In this document: positions 57,486 through 64,000 of the stretch, in pieces
How the letters are laid out: each line of letters opens with the position of its first letter
Position numbering within the stretch: position 1 is the stretch's first letter
Assembly (NCBI RefSeq): GCF_000429525.1
Contig: NZ_AUCA01000016.1
Span: 1 to 64,000 of the forward strand
Direction of reading: 5' to 3'
Length of the DNA: 64,000 nt
From: Alicyclobacillus contaminans DSM 17975
GTDB taxonomy: Bacteria > Bacillota > Bacilli > Alicyclobacillales > Alicyclobacillaceae
Translations under genes and position numbers: made by a program
Notes under the pieces: generated by a model
The model's database searches: none
What the model was told of the DNA's origin: nothing
What the model saw: only the letters and a program-made list of their open reading frames with translations

Positions 57486-58593
57486 GAGGCGTCCATCTCC
57501 CTTCGCGAACATCGTCCATCCGTTGCATGAATTCGTCGAACAGGCCGTCCGAGTCGTCCGGGCCCGGACGCGCTTCCGGGTGGTATTGCACGGAGAAAAC
57601 GGGGAACCGCCTGTGGGCCAGCCCCTCCACGGTGCCGTCATTCTGGTTCACGTGCGTCAGCACCAGCTCTGTACCGGGCAGCGAGTCCGCATCCACCACG
57701 TAGCCGTGGTTCTGCGACGTGATGGCAATCTTGCCGGTCCGCAAATCCTTCACCGGATGGTTCGCGCCGCGGTGGCCGAACCGAAGCTTTTTCGTTCTCG
57801 CCCCGCAGGCGAGGGCAATCAGCTGGTGCCCCAAACAGATGCCGAACACCGGCACCCGGCCCAGCAGCCGACGCACCGTCTTGATGGCGTAAGGCGCATC
57901 CTCCGGGTTTCCCGGCCCGTTGCTCAGCATCACACCGTGCGGCTGCCACGCCAGGATCTCTTCCGCCGTCGTCGTCGCCGGCACCACCACCACATCGCAG
58001 TCACGCGCCAACAGCGAGCGCACGACGCCGGATTTCATGCCGAAATCCATCGCGACCACGCGCCGATTCCCGCCGGGGCAGCGATACACCTTCGACGTGG
58101 TCACATGGTGAATCTGATCCCGCGGAAATGGCGCCTCAAGCGCCGCCAACAGTTCGTCGACCGGCGTATCTTCCGTCGTGAGGACCGCCTTCATCGTACC
58201 TTCACTGCGGATGGCCTTGGTCAATCGCCGCGTGTCAATGCCCGAGATGCCAATGATTCCATGCTTCTCCAAATACCACGACAGACTGCCCACGCTCTTG
58301 AAGTGACTCGGCACTTCGGCGAACTCGCGGACCACAAAGCCGCGAACGCTCGGCCGCAGGGCCTCCATATCATCCACATTGACGCCGTAGTTGCCAATCA
58401 ACGGATAGGTCATGGTGACAATTTGACCGTAATACGAGGGATCGGTCAGAACTTCCTGATATCCCGTCATGCCCGTGTTGAATACGACCTCTCCGAACGA
58501 TTGCCCAGTCGCTCCAAAGTTCATCCCGGTGAACACCAGGCCGTTTTCGAGGACCAATCGGGCCGTTCGGCGTGAAGTATCAAAACCCATCAT
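57469..58593 (-). CDS. carA: carbamoyl-phosphate synthase small subunit
   Basis: The 374-aa glutaminase subunit has the class I amidotransferase triad: Cys in [12 protein letters not shown], and His-Glu in [10 protein letters not shown]. The N-terminal block [20 protein letters not shown] is typical. ATG at 58593 follows GGGAGGAG; it overlaps the pyrC end by 14 bases. Confidence 0.96.
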   Translation of the reverse strand: MMGFDTSRRTARLVLENGLVFTGMNFGATGQSFGEVVFNTGMTGYQEVLTDPSYYGQIVTMTYPLIGNYGVNVDDMEALRPSVRGFVVREFAEVPSHFKSVGSLSWYLEKHGIIGISGIDTRRLTKAIRSEGTMKAVLTTEDTPVDELLAALEAPFPRDQIHHVTTSKVYRCPGGNRRVVAMDFGMKSGVVRSLLARDCDVVVVPATTTAEEILAWQPHGVMLSNGPGNPEDAPYAIKTVRRLLGRVPVFGICLGHQLIALACGARTKKLRFGHRGANHPVKDLRTGKIAITSQNHGYVVDADSLPGTELVLTHVNQNDGTVEGLAHRRFPVFSVQYHPEARPGPDDSDGLFDEFMQRMDDVREGRWTPHAETH

Positions 58594-59884
58594 GTACGCC
58601 CGTCTCCTCCCCACTGCGATATGCAATCCGACCGCGGACCACCGTCAGGGTCGGGAAGCCAAATACCCGCCACCCGACGAACGGTGTATTCCGCCCCTTC
58701 GACAAGAACGTGTCCGGTTGAATCTCGCGCTCCCGCTGCAAATCCACCGCCACCAGATCCGCCGGGCCGCCGACGCGCAGAACGCCGCCCGGCAGTCCGA
58801 ACGCCTGCGCGGGTCGAGTGGACATGCGCTGTACCAATGCCGGCAGCGTCATCCGCCCCGTGCGAACGAGATGGGTGTAGAGCAGTGGAAACACCGTTTC
58901 AATGCCCACCATCCCAAACGGCGAATCGGCCATCGATTGCTGTTTCTCGGCCGCCGTGTGCGGCGCGTGATCGGTCGCGGCCATATCCAGGGTGCCGTCC
59001 AGAAACCCCTCCAGACACGCCAGCCGATCCCGTTCACTCCGCAGCGGCGGATTGACTTTGAACACCGCGTCGTCGCGGGTGATGACATCCTCCGTCAGCA
59101 GCAGGTGATGCGGCGTCACCTCGCCGGTGACGCGCACGCCCCGCGCCTTGGCCCAGCGCAGCAGCGACACCGCCGATTCGACGCTGACGTGGCACACATG
59201 CAGATGCACGCCGGTTTGCTCCGCGAGCAGGATATCCCGTGCAATCATCGCCGCCTCCGCCTCGCCCGGAATCTCGGGGAGGCCCAGACGCCGGGCGGCA
59301 CCGGTGTGAAGAACCCCAGGACCCGCGATGGATTCATCCTCGGCATGGATGCAGATGGGCAGTCCAACATCTGCCGCGCGCGCCATGGCTTCGCGCATCA
59401 GACCGCCGTGCTGCACTCCTTTGCCGTCGTCCGAGAGGGCCACCGCGCCGGCGGCTTTCAGCGCTTCGAAATCCGTCAAGCGCTCGCCTCGCTGCCCCTC
59501 CGTAATGCACGCGATGGGCAAGACCTGCGCAGCACCGGAGGCCTTGGCCTGACGGCGAACGAACGTTACCAACTCCGGCGAATGCAGCGGCGGATTGGTG
59601 TTGGGCATGCAGGCGATTTGCGTGAATCCGCCTGCCGCCGCGGCCCGCGCGCCCGTGGCGATGGTCTCCTTGTCCTCAAACCCAGGCTCCCGCAAATGCA
59701 CGTGCATATCTATAAATCCCGGCAGCAGGACCTGGCCGGAGAGCGCAATGGTTCGGTCTGCCTCCGCCAAGTCGCGGCCGATGGCGAGCACCGTTCCCTG
59801 AGCGCTGTCCAGCAACACCTCCACCGGCGTGAGACTTCCGTCCGTTAAGTCGAGCAGGCGGCCACCCGTAATCTTGAGTTTCAT
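58580..59884 (-). CDS. pyrC: dihydroorotase
   Basis: The 434-aa class I dihydroorotase cyclises carbamoyl-aspartate. The metal-site motif DMHVHLREPG is at about residues 59-68, with further ligands in HAEDESI and CHVSVES, and the catalytic Asp in ATDHAPHTAAEK. It starts 4 bases after pyrB. Confidence 0.97.
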   Translation of the reverse strand: MKLKITGGRLLDLTDGSLTPVEVLLDSAQGTVLAIGRDLAEADRTIALSGQVLLPGFIDMHVHLREPGFEDKETIATGARAAAAGGFTQIACMPNTNPPLHSPELVTFVRRQAKASGAAQVLPIACITEGQRGERLTDFEALKAAGAVALSDDGKGVQHGGLMREAMARAADVGLPICIHAEDESIAGPGVLHTGAARRLGLPEIPGEAEAAMIARDILLAEQTGVHLHVCHVSVESAVSLLRWAKARGVRVTGEVTPHHLLLTEDVITRDDAVFKVNPPLRSERDRLACLEGFLDGTLDMAATDHAPHTAAEKQQSMADSPFGMVGIETVFPLLYTHLVRTGRMTLPALVQRMSTRPAQAFGLPGGVLRVGGPADLVAVDLQREREIQPDTFLSKGRNTPFVGWRVFGFPTLTVVRGRIAYRSGEETGVHDGF

Positions 59885-59888
59885 CGGT

Positions 59889-60842
59889 TTACCCCCTCAC
59901 GAGCGATTCCAGGACTGCCATGCGCAAGTACAGTCCGTTTTCCACCTGCCGAAAGTACGCGGCCCGTGGATCCGCATCGACCTCCATGGCAATCTCGTCG
60001 ACGCGGGGCAGTGGGTGCAGAATGCGAGCGGTCGGCTTGAGGCGCGCCACCCTGTCCGGGGTCAACCGAAACCGCTCCACGCCGGCCGCCTCCTGCTGCG
60101 ACGCCAGACGCTCCGTCTGGATCCGCGTCTGGTAGACCACATCCGCTTCGGCCAACGCCGTTTCCACGGAGACGCCGCACCGCAACGCCAATCCCCTGGC
60201 AGCCAGCGTGGCCCGCAGCGTATCCGGCAGCCCGAGCGACTCCGGATGGAGCAGCGTCACCGTAATCCCGCGAAACTGCGCCAACAGCGTGAGCAGAGAA
60301 TGCACCGTCCGCCCATACCGCAGATCCCCCATCACGCACACGTTGAGATGGTCCACACGGCCCAGTTCGCGGCGAATGGTGTACACATCCAAGAGCGCCT
60401 GGGTCGGGTGCTCGCCAGCCCCCGCGCCCGCGTTGATAACGGGCACCGGACTGTGGGGCGCGGCTTCGGCCATCGTGTTGGACTCGTGATGACGGATGAC
60501 AATGGCGTCCGCATAGCAGCCGACCACCCGGAACACGTCCTCCAACCGCTCGCCTTTCTTGGCGGAGGAGTTCTCGAGTGCGTTCTCCGCCGTCACCACC
60601 CGTCCGCCCAGGCGTTGAACCGCCGTCTCAAACGACAGTCGGGTGCGGGTGCTCGGTTCATAAAAGAGAGCGGCCACCACCGCATCCGCCAGAATCTTGC
60701 GGCAATCCGCCCGACTCATCTGCCGGAGCGTATCCGCGCGGTGCATCCAGGACTCCACTTCCGCCCGGGTGACATCCGCCGCGGACAGCAGGTGCATCCG
60801 ACGGCCCGCATCCGTGGATTCGGTCATCAGGACCGGTGGCAT
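59889..60842 (-). CDS. pyrB: aspartate carbamoyltransferase catalytic subunit
   Basis: The 317-aa enzyme joins carbamoyl phosphate and aspartate. The carbamoyl-phosphate motif FYEPSTRTRLSFE, HPTQALLD and ILHPLPRVDEI are intact. ATG at 60842 follows AAAGGA by ten bases and overlaps pyrR by 16 bases; ATG 60827 has no SD. A regulatory subunit (pyrI) is absent, as usual in Bacilli. Confidence 0.95.
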   Translation of the reverse strand: MPPVLMTESTDAGRRMHLLSAADVTRAEVESWMHRADTLRQMSRADCRKILADAVVAALFYEPSTRTRLSFETAVQRLGGRVVTAENALENSSAKKGERLEDVFRVVGCYADAIVIRHHESNTMAEAAPHSPVPVINAGAGAGEHPTQALLDVYTIRRELGRVDHLNVCVMGDLRYGRTVHSLLTLLAQFRGITVTLLHPESLGLPDTLRATLAARGLALRCGVSVETALAEADVVYQTRIQTERLASQQEAAGVERFRLTPDRVARLKPTARILHPLPRVDEIAMEVDADPRAAYFRQVENGLYLRMAVLESLVRG

Positions 60843-61390
60843 CGGGCACCCGTCCTTTCCGCCACACCGGCGACAATCCACACGCCATCGTCGCCATCCA
60901 CTTCCTGCAGATGCACGGCGATGGATTCTTCGCGGGACGTGGGTACGTTCTTCCCCACAAAGTCCGCGCGAATCGGCAACTCGCGATGACCGCGATCCAC
61001 GAGGGCGGCGAGCTGCACCATGCGCGCGCGCCCGGTGGCCATGATGCCGTCCAACGCCGCCCGAACCGTGCGTCCGGTGTACAACACATCGTCCACAAGG
61101 ACCACCACCTTGTCCTGCACGTCGACCCCGTCGATGGGTGGCCGCAGTCCATTGTGGACGGCCACATCGTCCCGGTACGGACGAGGATTCAGGTGGTGCA
61201 CCTCCGGCATCACGCCTTCAATGTCCTTGAGCTTCCGCGCAATTCGATCCGCCAGCACCGCCCCGCGCGTTTCCACACCGAGCAGCAGCACGCCGTCCAG
61301 TCCCTTGTTGCGCTCGAGAATTTCGTGTGCCATCCGTGTCATGGACCTCTGCATGCCCGCCGCATCCATAATCTGTACCTTCGTCTGCAT
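60827..61390 (-). CDS. pyrR: PyrR, pyr operon attenuation protein with uracil phosphoribosyltransferase activity
   Basis: The 187-aa bifunctional protein binds pyr leader RNA when UMP is high and also makes UMP from uracil and PRPP. MTRMAHEILERNKG, GVETRGAVLADRIA and the PRPP motif VVLVDDVLYTGRTVRAALD are present. ATG at 61390 gives the family N-terminus after GGCGGG; frame upstream runs through the attenuator and is rejected. Confidence 0.97.
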   Translation of the reverse strand: MQTKVQIMDAAGMQRSMTRMAHEILERNKGLDGVLLLGVETRGAVLADRIARKLKDIEGVMPEVHHLNPRPYRDDVAVHNGLRPPIDGVDVQDKVVVLVDDVLYTGRTVRAALDGIMATGRARMVQLAALVDRGHRELPIRADFVGKNVPTSREESIAVHLQEVDGDDGVWIVAGVAERTGARCHRS

Positions 61391-61443
61391 CTGCCCATTC
61401 CCGCCTTTGTCAGAATGACTTGACTGCCCTGTCGCACTGCACG

Positions 61444-61554
61444 CAAAAAGGTGGCTTCCCGGAATTGGAAGCCACCTTGTGATAGGTGCATCAATATTCC
61501 CGCATGACGCATGCGGAAAAAGATTTGGCGACTCCTTTCCAACCTCACGGGATT
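61444..61554 (-). promoter_or_regulatory. PyrR-dependent attenuator in the pyr leader
   Basis: Reading the minus strand, the PyrR-binding loop AATCCCGTGAGGTT (61541-61554) matches the conserved anti-antiterminator core and is closed by CCAA/TTGG. It is followed by a 7-bp hairpin (61500-61516) and a terminator with a 12-bp stem (61448-61459 and 61467-61478) and TTTTT. This is the standard arrangement where UMP-PyrR stabilises the loop and favours termination before pyrR. Confidence 0.9.
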
Positions 61555-61583
61555 GGATTAAAGGCAGTTTTATTGTTTGTTCT

Positions 61584-61612
61584 ACTGTACTGGATATAGG
61601 AGCGCGCGTCAA
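61584..61612 (-). promoter_or_regulatory. promoter of the pyr operon
   Basis: Minus-strand -35 TTGACG (61607-61612) and -10 TACAGT (61584-61589) with 17 bases between, giving a leader of about 190 bases with the attenuator. It lies 20 bases past the rluD stop. Confidence 0.8.
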
Positions 61613-61632
61613 GGGTGATGGCGCATTGTGAA

Positions 61633-62574
61633 TCATTCCACGGGTTCCAGGTCGGTCCTCAACATGGTCAGCAGCCGCTGCATGTCGTCCGGAACTTCCG
61701 CCGAGAACTCCAGTCGTTGTCCACTCCGAGGATGCGTGAAGCCCAACGCCATCGCGTGCAGTGCCTGTCCCTCAATATCGAGGGTCCGCCGTCTGCCGTA
61801 GACGGGATCTCCAGCCAAAGGGTGGCCGATGTACGCCATGTGCACGCGGATTTGGTGGGTCCTGCCGGTTTCCAGCCGGAGCTCCACGTACGTGTAATCC
61901 GCAAACCGCTCCAGCACATGGAAGTGTGTGATCGCCGGTTTACCGCTCTCGTGGACCGCCATGCGCTGACGATGGCGCGGATCGCGACCGATGGGGGCGT
62001 CAATCATGCCTTCGTCGTGCTCCAGCACACCGTGGATGATGGCGCGGTATATGCGGTGCACGCTGTGCTCTTTCAATTGCTCCGCCAACCCGTGGTACGC
62101 CAGGTCCGTCCGCGCGAACATGATCAATCCCGACGTGTCCTTGTCAATCCGGTGCACCACGCCGGGCCGCATGCTGCCGCCGAGCGAGGACAGTGAGATG
62201 TTTTGCTCGTACAGTCCGTTGACCACGGTCCCCCGCAGATGCCCTGCGGCTGGATGCACAACAATTCCGCGCGGTTTGTTCACCACCACCACGTCATCAT
62301 CCAGGTGCACGACATCAAACGGGACCGGGTCCGGCATGATGGTCACCGGTTCCGGATCTGGTACGGTGACGACGTAGGTCTCGCCGGGGGCGACCGGATC
62401 GCTCGCCTTCAGCTTCCGGCGCGGTCCTTCAATGTATCCACCAGCGAGCCATTGTTGAAGTTGGCTGCGAGACACCTCGTATTCGCTGTCCGCCAGCGCG
62501 TCGGTCAACCATCTGTCCAGCCGCTGCCCGGCGTCACCGGGCTCCACAGTGAAGGTTTCAGAAATCCAGGTCAC
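61633..62574 (-). CDS. RluD-family 23S rRNA/RluA-type pseudouridine synthase (YlyB)
   Basis: The 313-aa pseudouridine synthase has an N-terminal S4 RNA-binding domain (LDRWLTDAL through VSRSQLQQWLAGG, about 18-48) and catalytic motif HRIDKDTSGLIMFA with the essential Asp. GRTHQIRVHMAYIGHPLAGD follows. In B. subtilis the gene is next to lspA and the pyr operon, as here. It overlaps the lspA stop by four bases. The exact RNA site cannot be told from sequence. Confidence 0.94.
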   Translation of the reverse strand: MTWISETFTVEPGDAGQRLDRWLTDALADSEYEVSRSQLQQWLAGGYIEGPRRKLKASDPVAPGETYVVTVPDPEPVTIMPDPVPFDVVHLDDDVVVVNKPRGIVVHPAAGHLRGTVVNGLYEQNISLSSLGGSMRPGVVHRIDKDTSGLIMFARTDLAYHGLAEQLKEHSVHRIYRAIIHGVLEHDEGMIDAPIGRDPRHRQRMAVHESGKPAITHFHVLERFADYTYVELRLETGRTHQIRVHMAYIGHPLAGDPVYGRRRTLDIEGQALHAMALGFTHPRSGQRLEFSAEVPDDMQRLLTMLRTDLEPVE

Positions 62575-63044
62575 GGCTCCACGTCCTCCGCTTCTTGTTG
62601 CTTTTTCACCGCGTTGTCACTGCGGAAGCTGCGCCACAAGAGAATCAGAACACCGGCGTCAATCGACACATCCGCCAGGTTGAAGATAGGGAAATTGATG
62701 ATCTGGAGATACACGTAATCGACGACCGTCCCGGCAAACACACGGTCGCACAGGTTTCCGAGCGCTCCGCCCAGCACCAGAGCCAACCCCACCGCCATCC
62801 ACCGTTTTGGTCGATATCGACGCTCCAACCACACCACCACAGCCACCACCAGCAGGGCGATGACAATCAGCAGCCCGTGCGCCCGTGTCAACATTCCCCA
62901 CGCGGCGCCCGGATTGCGAATGTACTCCAGCACCACCACCTGGGGCCAGATGGGAATCACTTCTCCAACGGTCATGTGCGTCTGAACCAGCCATTTGATG
63001 GACTGATCCGCAATCAACACGACAAGCGCCAATATGTACAGCAA
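62571..63044 (-). CDS. lspA: lipoprotein signal peptidase (signal peptidase II)
   Basis: The 157-aa membrane aspartic protease cleaves lipoprotein signal peptides. Four hydrophobic helices are visible, with the catalytic Asp residues in GNLCDRV and FNLADVSIDAG, and NPGAAWGML. TTG at 63044 lies eight bases after GAGAGG and gives MLYILALVVLIADQSIKWLV, aligning with the B. subtilis start; a GTG eight codons upstream has a weak SD. Confidence 0.94.
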   Translation of the reverse strand: MLYILALVVLIADQSIKWLVQTHMTVGEVIPIWPQVVVLEYIRNPGAAWGMLTRAHGLLIVIALLVVAVVVWLERRYRPKRWMAVGLALVLGGALGNLCDRVFAGTVVDYVYLQIINFPIFNLADVSIDAGVLILLWRSFRSDNAVKKQQEAEDVEP

Positions 63045-63093
63045 GACACGCACCTCTCGTTCACTCACTGATCAGAAGACCGTTTGTCCCCAC

Positions 63094-63122
63094 AGTCTAC
63101 CACATCCCATCGCGCCCGGAAA
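63094..63122 (-). promoter_or_regulatory. possible promoter of lspA-rluD
   Basis: Minus-strand TTTCCG (63117-63122), 17 bases, TAGACT (63094-63099), 50 bases before lspA. The match to consensus is modest. Confidence 0.35.
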
Positions 63123-63201
63123 CTGACGGGCGGCCTGGCCGGGTGGCCGGTTCCCCGTTCGCCGCATAGGCTAAAGCGATTCAACGGAAGGGACTGAGCG
63201 A

Positions 63202-64000
63202 TGAATGTCCACAGGGGGATTTTTGCACGATTTGCTCACACCACCCTTGGCGGGGCGGCTGGAAAAACCGCGTCTGACGGGAAAGACCATGGTCATTGAT
63301 AAGGGATTGGGGATTCACGCGCTAACCGATTTGCTGGAGACGGCCTCCCCCTACATGGATTGCCTCAAGCTCGGCTTCGGGACGGCGTCGCTGTACCGAG
63401 CTGACATCCTCAAACAAAAGGCCGCCCTCTGCCGACAGTACGGCGTGGATTGTTGTACGGGAGGCACGTTGACCGAAATCGTACTCACGCAAGGTATATT
63501 TCCGGCATTTCTCGGCCGCTGCCGTCAATTTGGTCTGACAGCCATAGAGATCTCGGATGGGACGCTTTCCATTCCTGCATCCATTCGCACGCGTGCCATT
63601 GAAGCGGCAGCCAAACACTTTCTTGTCATCACGGAAGTGGGAAAGAAGCTCGAGGCCTTCCCGGACGCCGGCGAGGCCGCTGCACAAATTCTGACCGACC
63701 TTGAGGCCGGTGCCGCCCTTGTGATTGTGGAAGGACGCGAGAGCGGTGAATGTGCCGGGATTTATGAAGATAGCGGAAAACTCCGGGACGCCATCGTGGA
63801 CCAATTGGCAGCGCACCTCCCCGCATCCGCGCTATCCAAAGTGATGTGGGAAGCCCCGAAGAAGTCGCAACAGACAGCGCTTATCCAGCGGTTTGGAAAT
63901 CAGGTGAATCTGGGAAACATCGCGCCATCCGACGTCCTGTCAGTGGAATGCCTGCGTCGGGGGCTGCGGGCAGACACCCTGACCTGGACGCGCAGCGAAT
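63202..64000 (+). CDS. comA: phosphosulfolactate synthase ComA (YitD), 3' end missing
   Basis: The frame is open from ATG 63202 to the window edge, 266 codons, so only a few residues are probably missing. It follows GGAAGGGA by seven bases. ComA adds sulfite to phosphoenolpyruvate, giving (R)-phosphosulfolactate, the first step to coenzyme M in methanogens and to spore sulfolactate in Bacillus. Shared blocks are TGKTMVIDKG, LKLGFGTASL, FGLTAIEISDGTLSIP, VITEVGKK, LVIVEGRESGECAGIY and the C-terminal LSVECLRRGLRADT. It is divergent from lspA. Neighbouring genes to the right are not visible. Confidence 0.92.

Noticed and set aside
63322-63816. A 164-codon minus-strand frame at the right end
   Set aside because: Antisense to comA, which is supported by strong protein motifs.

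Overview
The window is a stretch of a GC-rich, endospore-forming Gram-positive chromosome. The 5' part of a 16S rRNA gene, a bona fide 26-codon spoVM, a RemA homologue, FapR control of lipid synthesis and PyrR attenuation place it in the Bacilli. The 16S start and a sulfolipid locus (sqdB-sqdX) fit an Alicyclobacillaceae member best; this assignment is an inference. Almost everything lies on the minus strand; plus-strand genes are an amidase, rpmB, rqcH, glutamate dehydrogenase, a Rieske protein and a phosphosulfolactate synthase cut by the right edge. Many genes start at GTG or TTG with a good Shine-Dalgarno (SD), and one (fapR) apparently at CTG.

Layout. 1-558: start of a 16S gene and its leader with two sigma-A-type promoters, directly downstream of trmD. 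559-10176: rnc-smc-ftsY-ylxM-ffh-rpsP-khpA-ylqD-rimM-trmD (RNA processing, chromosome condensation, signal recognition particle, ribosome maturation). 10199-16322: type II fatty-acid/phospholipid operon fapR-plsX-fabH-fabD-fabG-acpP-fabF, with its own promoter and a terminator after fabF. 16411-19113: yceD-rpmF and rsmD-coaD-patatin groups. 19305-23777: amidase, then the sulfolipid operon sqdB-sqdX-gtrA. 23926-29064: psd, recG, a FakA-type kinase protein and an Asp23-family protein. 29133-29629: rpmB (+) and spoVM (-). 29737-44053: yicC-remA-gmk-rpoZ, terminator, coaBC-priA-def-fmt-rsmB-rlmN-prpC-prkC-rsgA-rpe. 44123-48952: a PMR1/SERCA-type Ca2+-ATPase divergent from rqcH. 48941-52714: a DUF2254-like membrane protein, glutamate dehydrogenase and a QcrA-like Rieske protein. 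52798-61612: pyrimidine operon pyrR-pyrB-pyrC-carA-carB-pyrF-pyrE behind one PyrR attenuator. 61633-63122: lspA-rluD. 63202-64000: comA.

Gene order is close to Bacillus subtilis (lspA-rluD-pyr ... yloA-yloB-yloC-remA ... spoVM-rpmB ... recG-fapR ... trmD). The informative differences are the insert between recG and fapR (phosphatidylserine decarboxylase, sulfolipid genes, amidase, rsmD/coaD/rpmF groups), the absence of sdaAB/sdaAA, thiN, pyrP, pyrK, pyrD and rplS from their usual places, and the gdh/Rieske/DUF2254 block between the pyr operon and rqcH.

The most noteworthy content is sulfonate and membrane chemistry: SqdB and SqdX should make sulfoquinovosyl diacylglycerol, with an uncharacterised GtrA-family membrane protein in the same operon, and ComA at the right edge should make phosphosulfolactate. 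Both SqdB and ComA consume sulfite. No CRISPR array, insertion sequence, prophage or tRNA gene was recognised.
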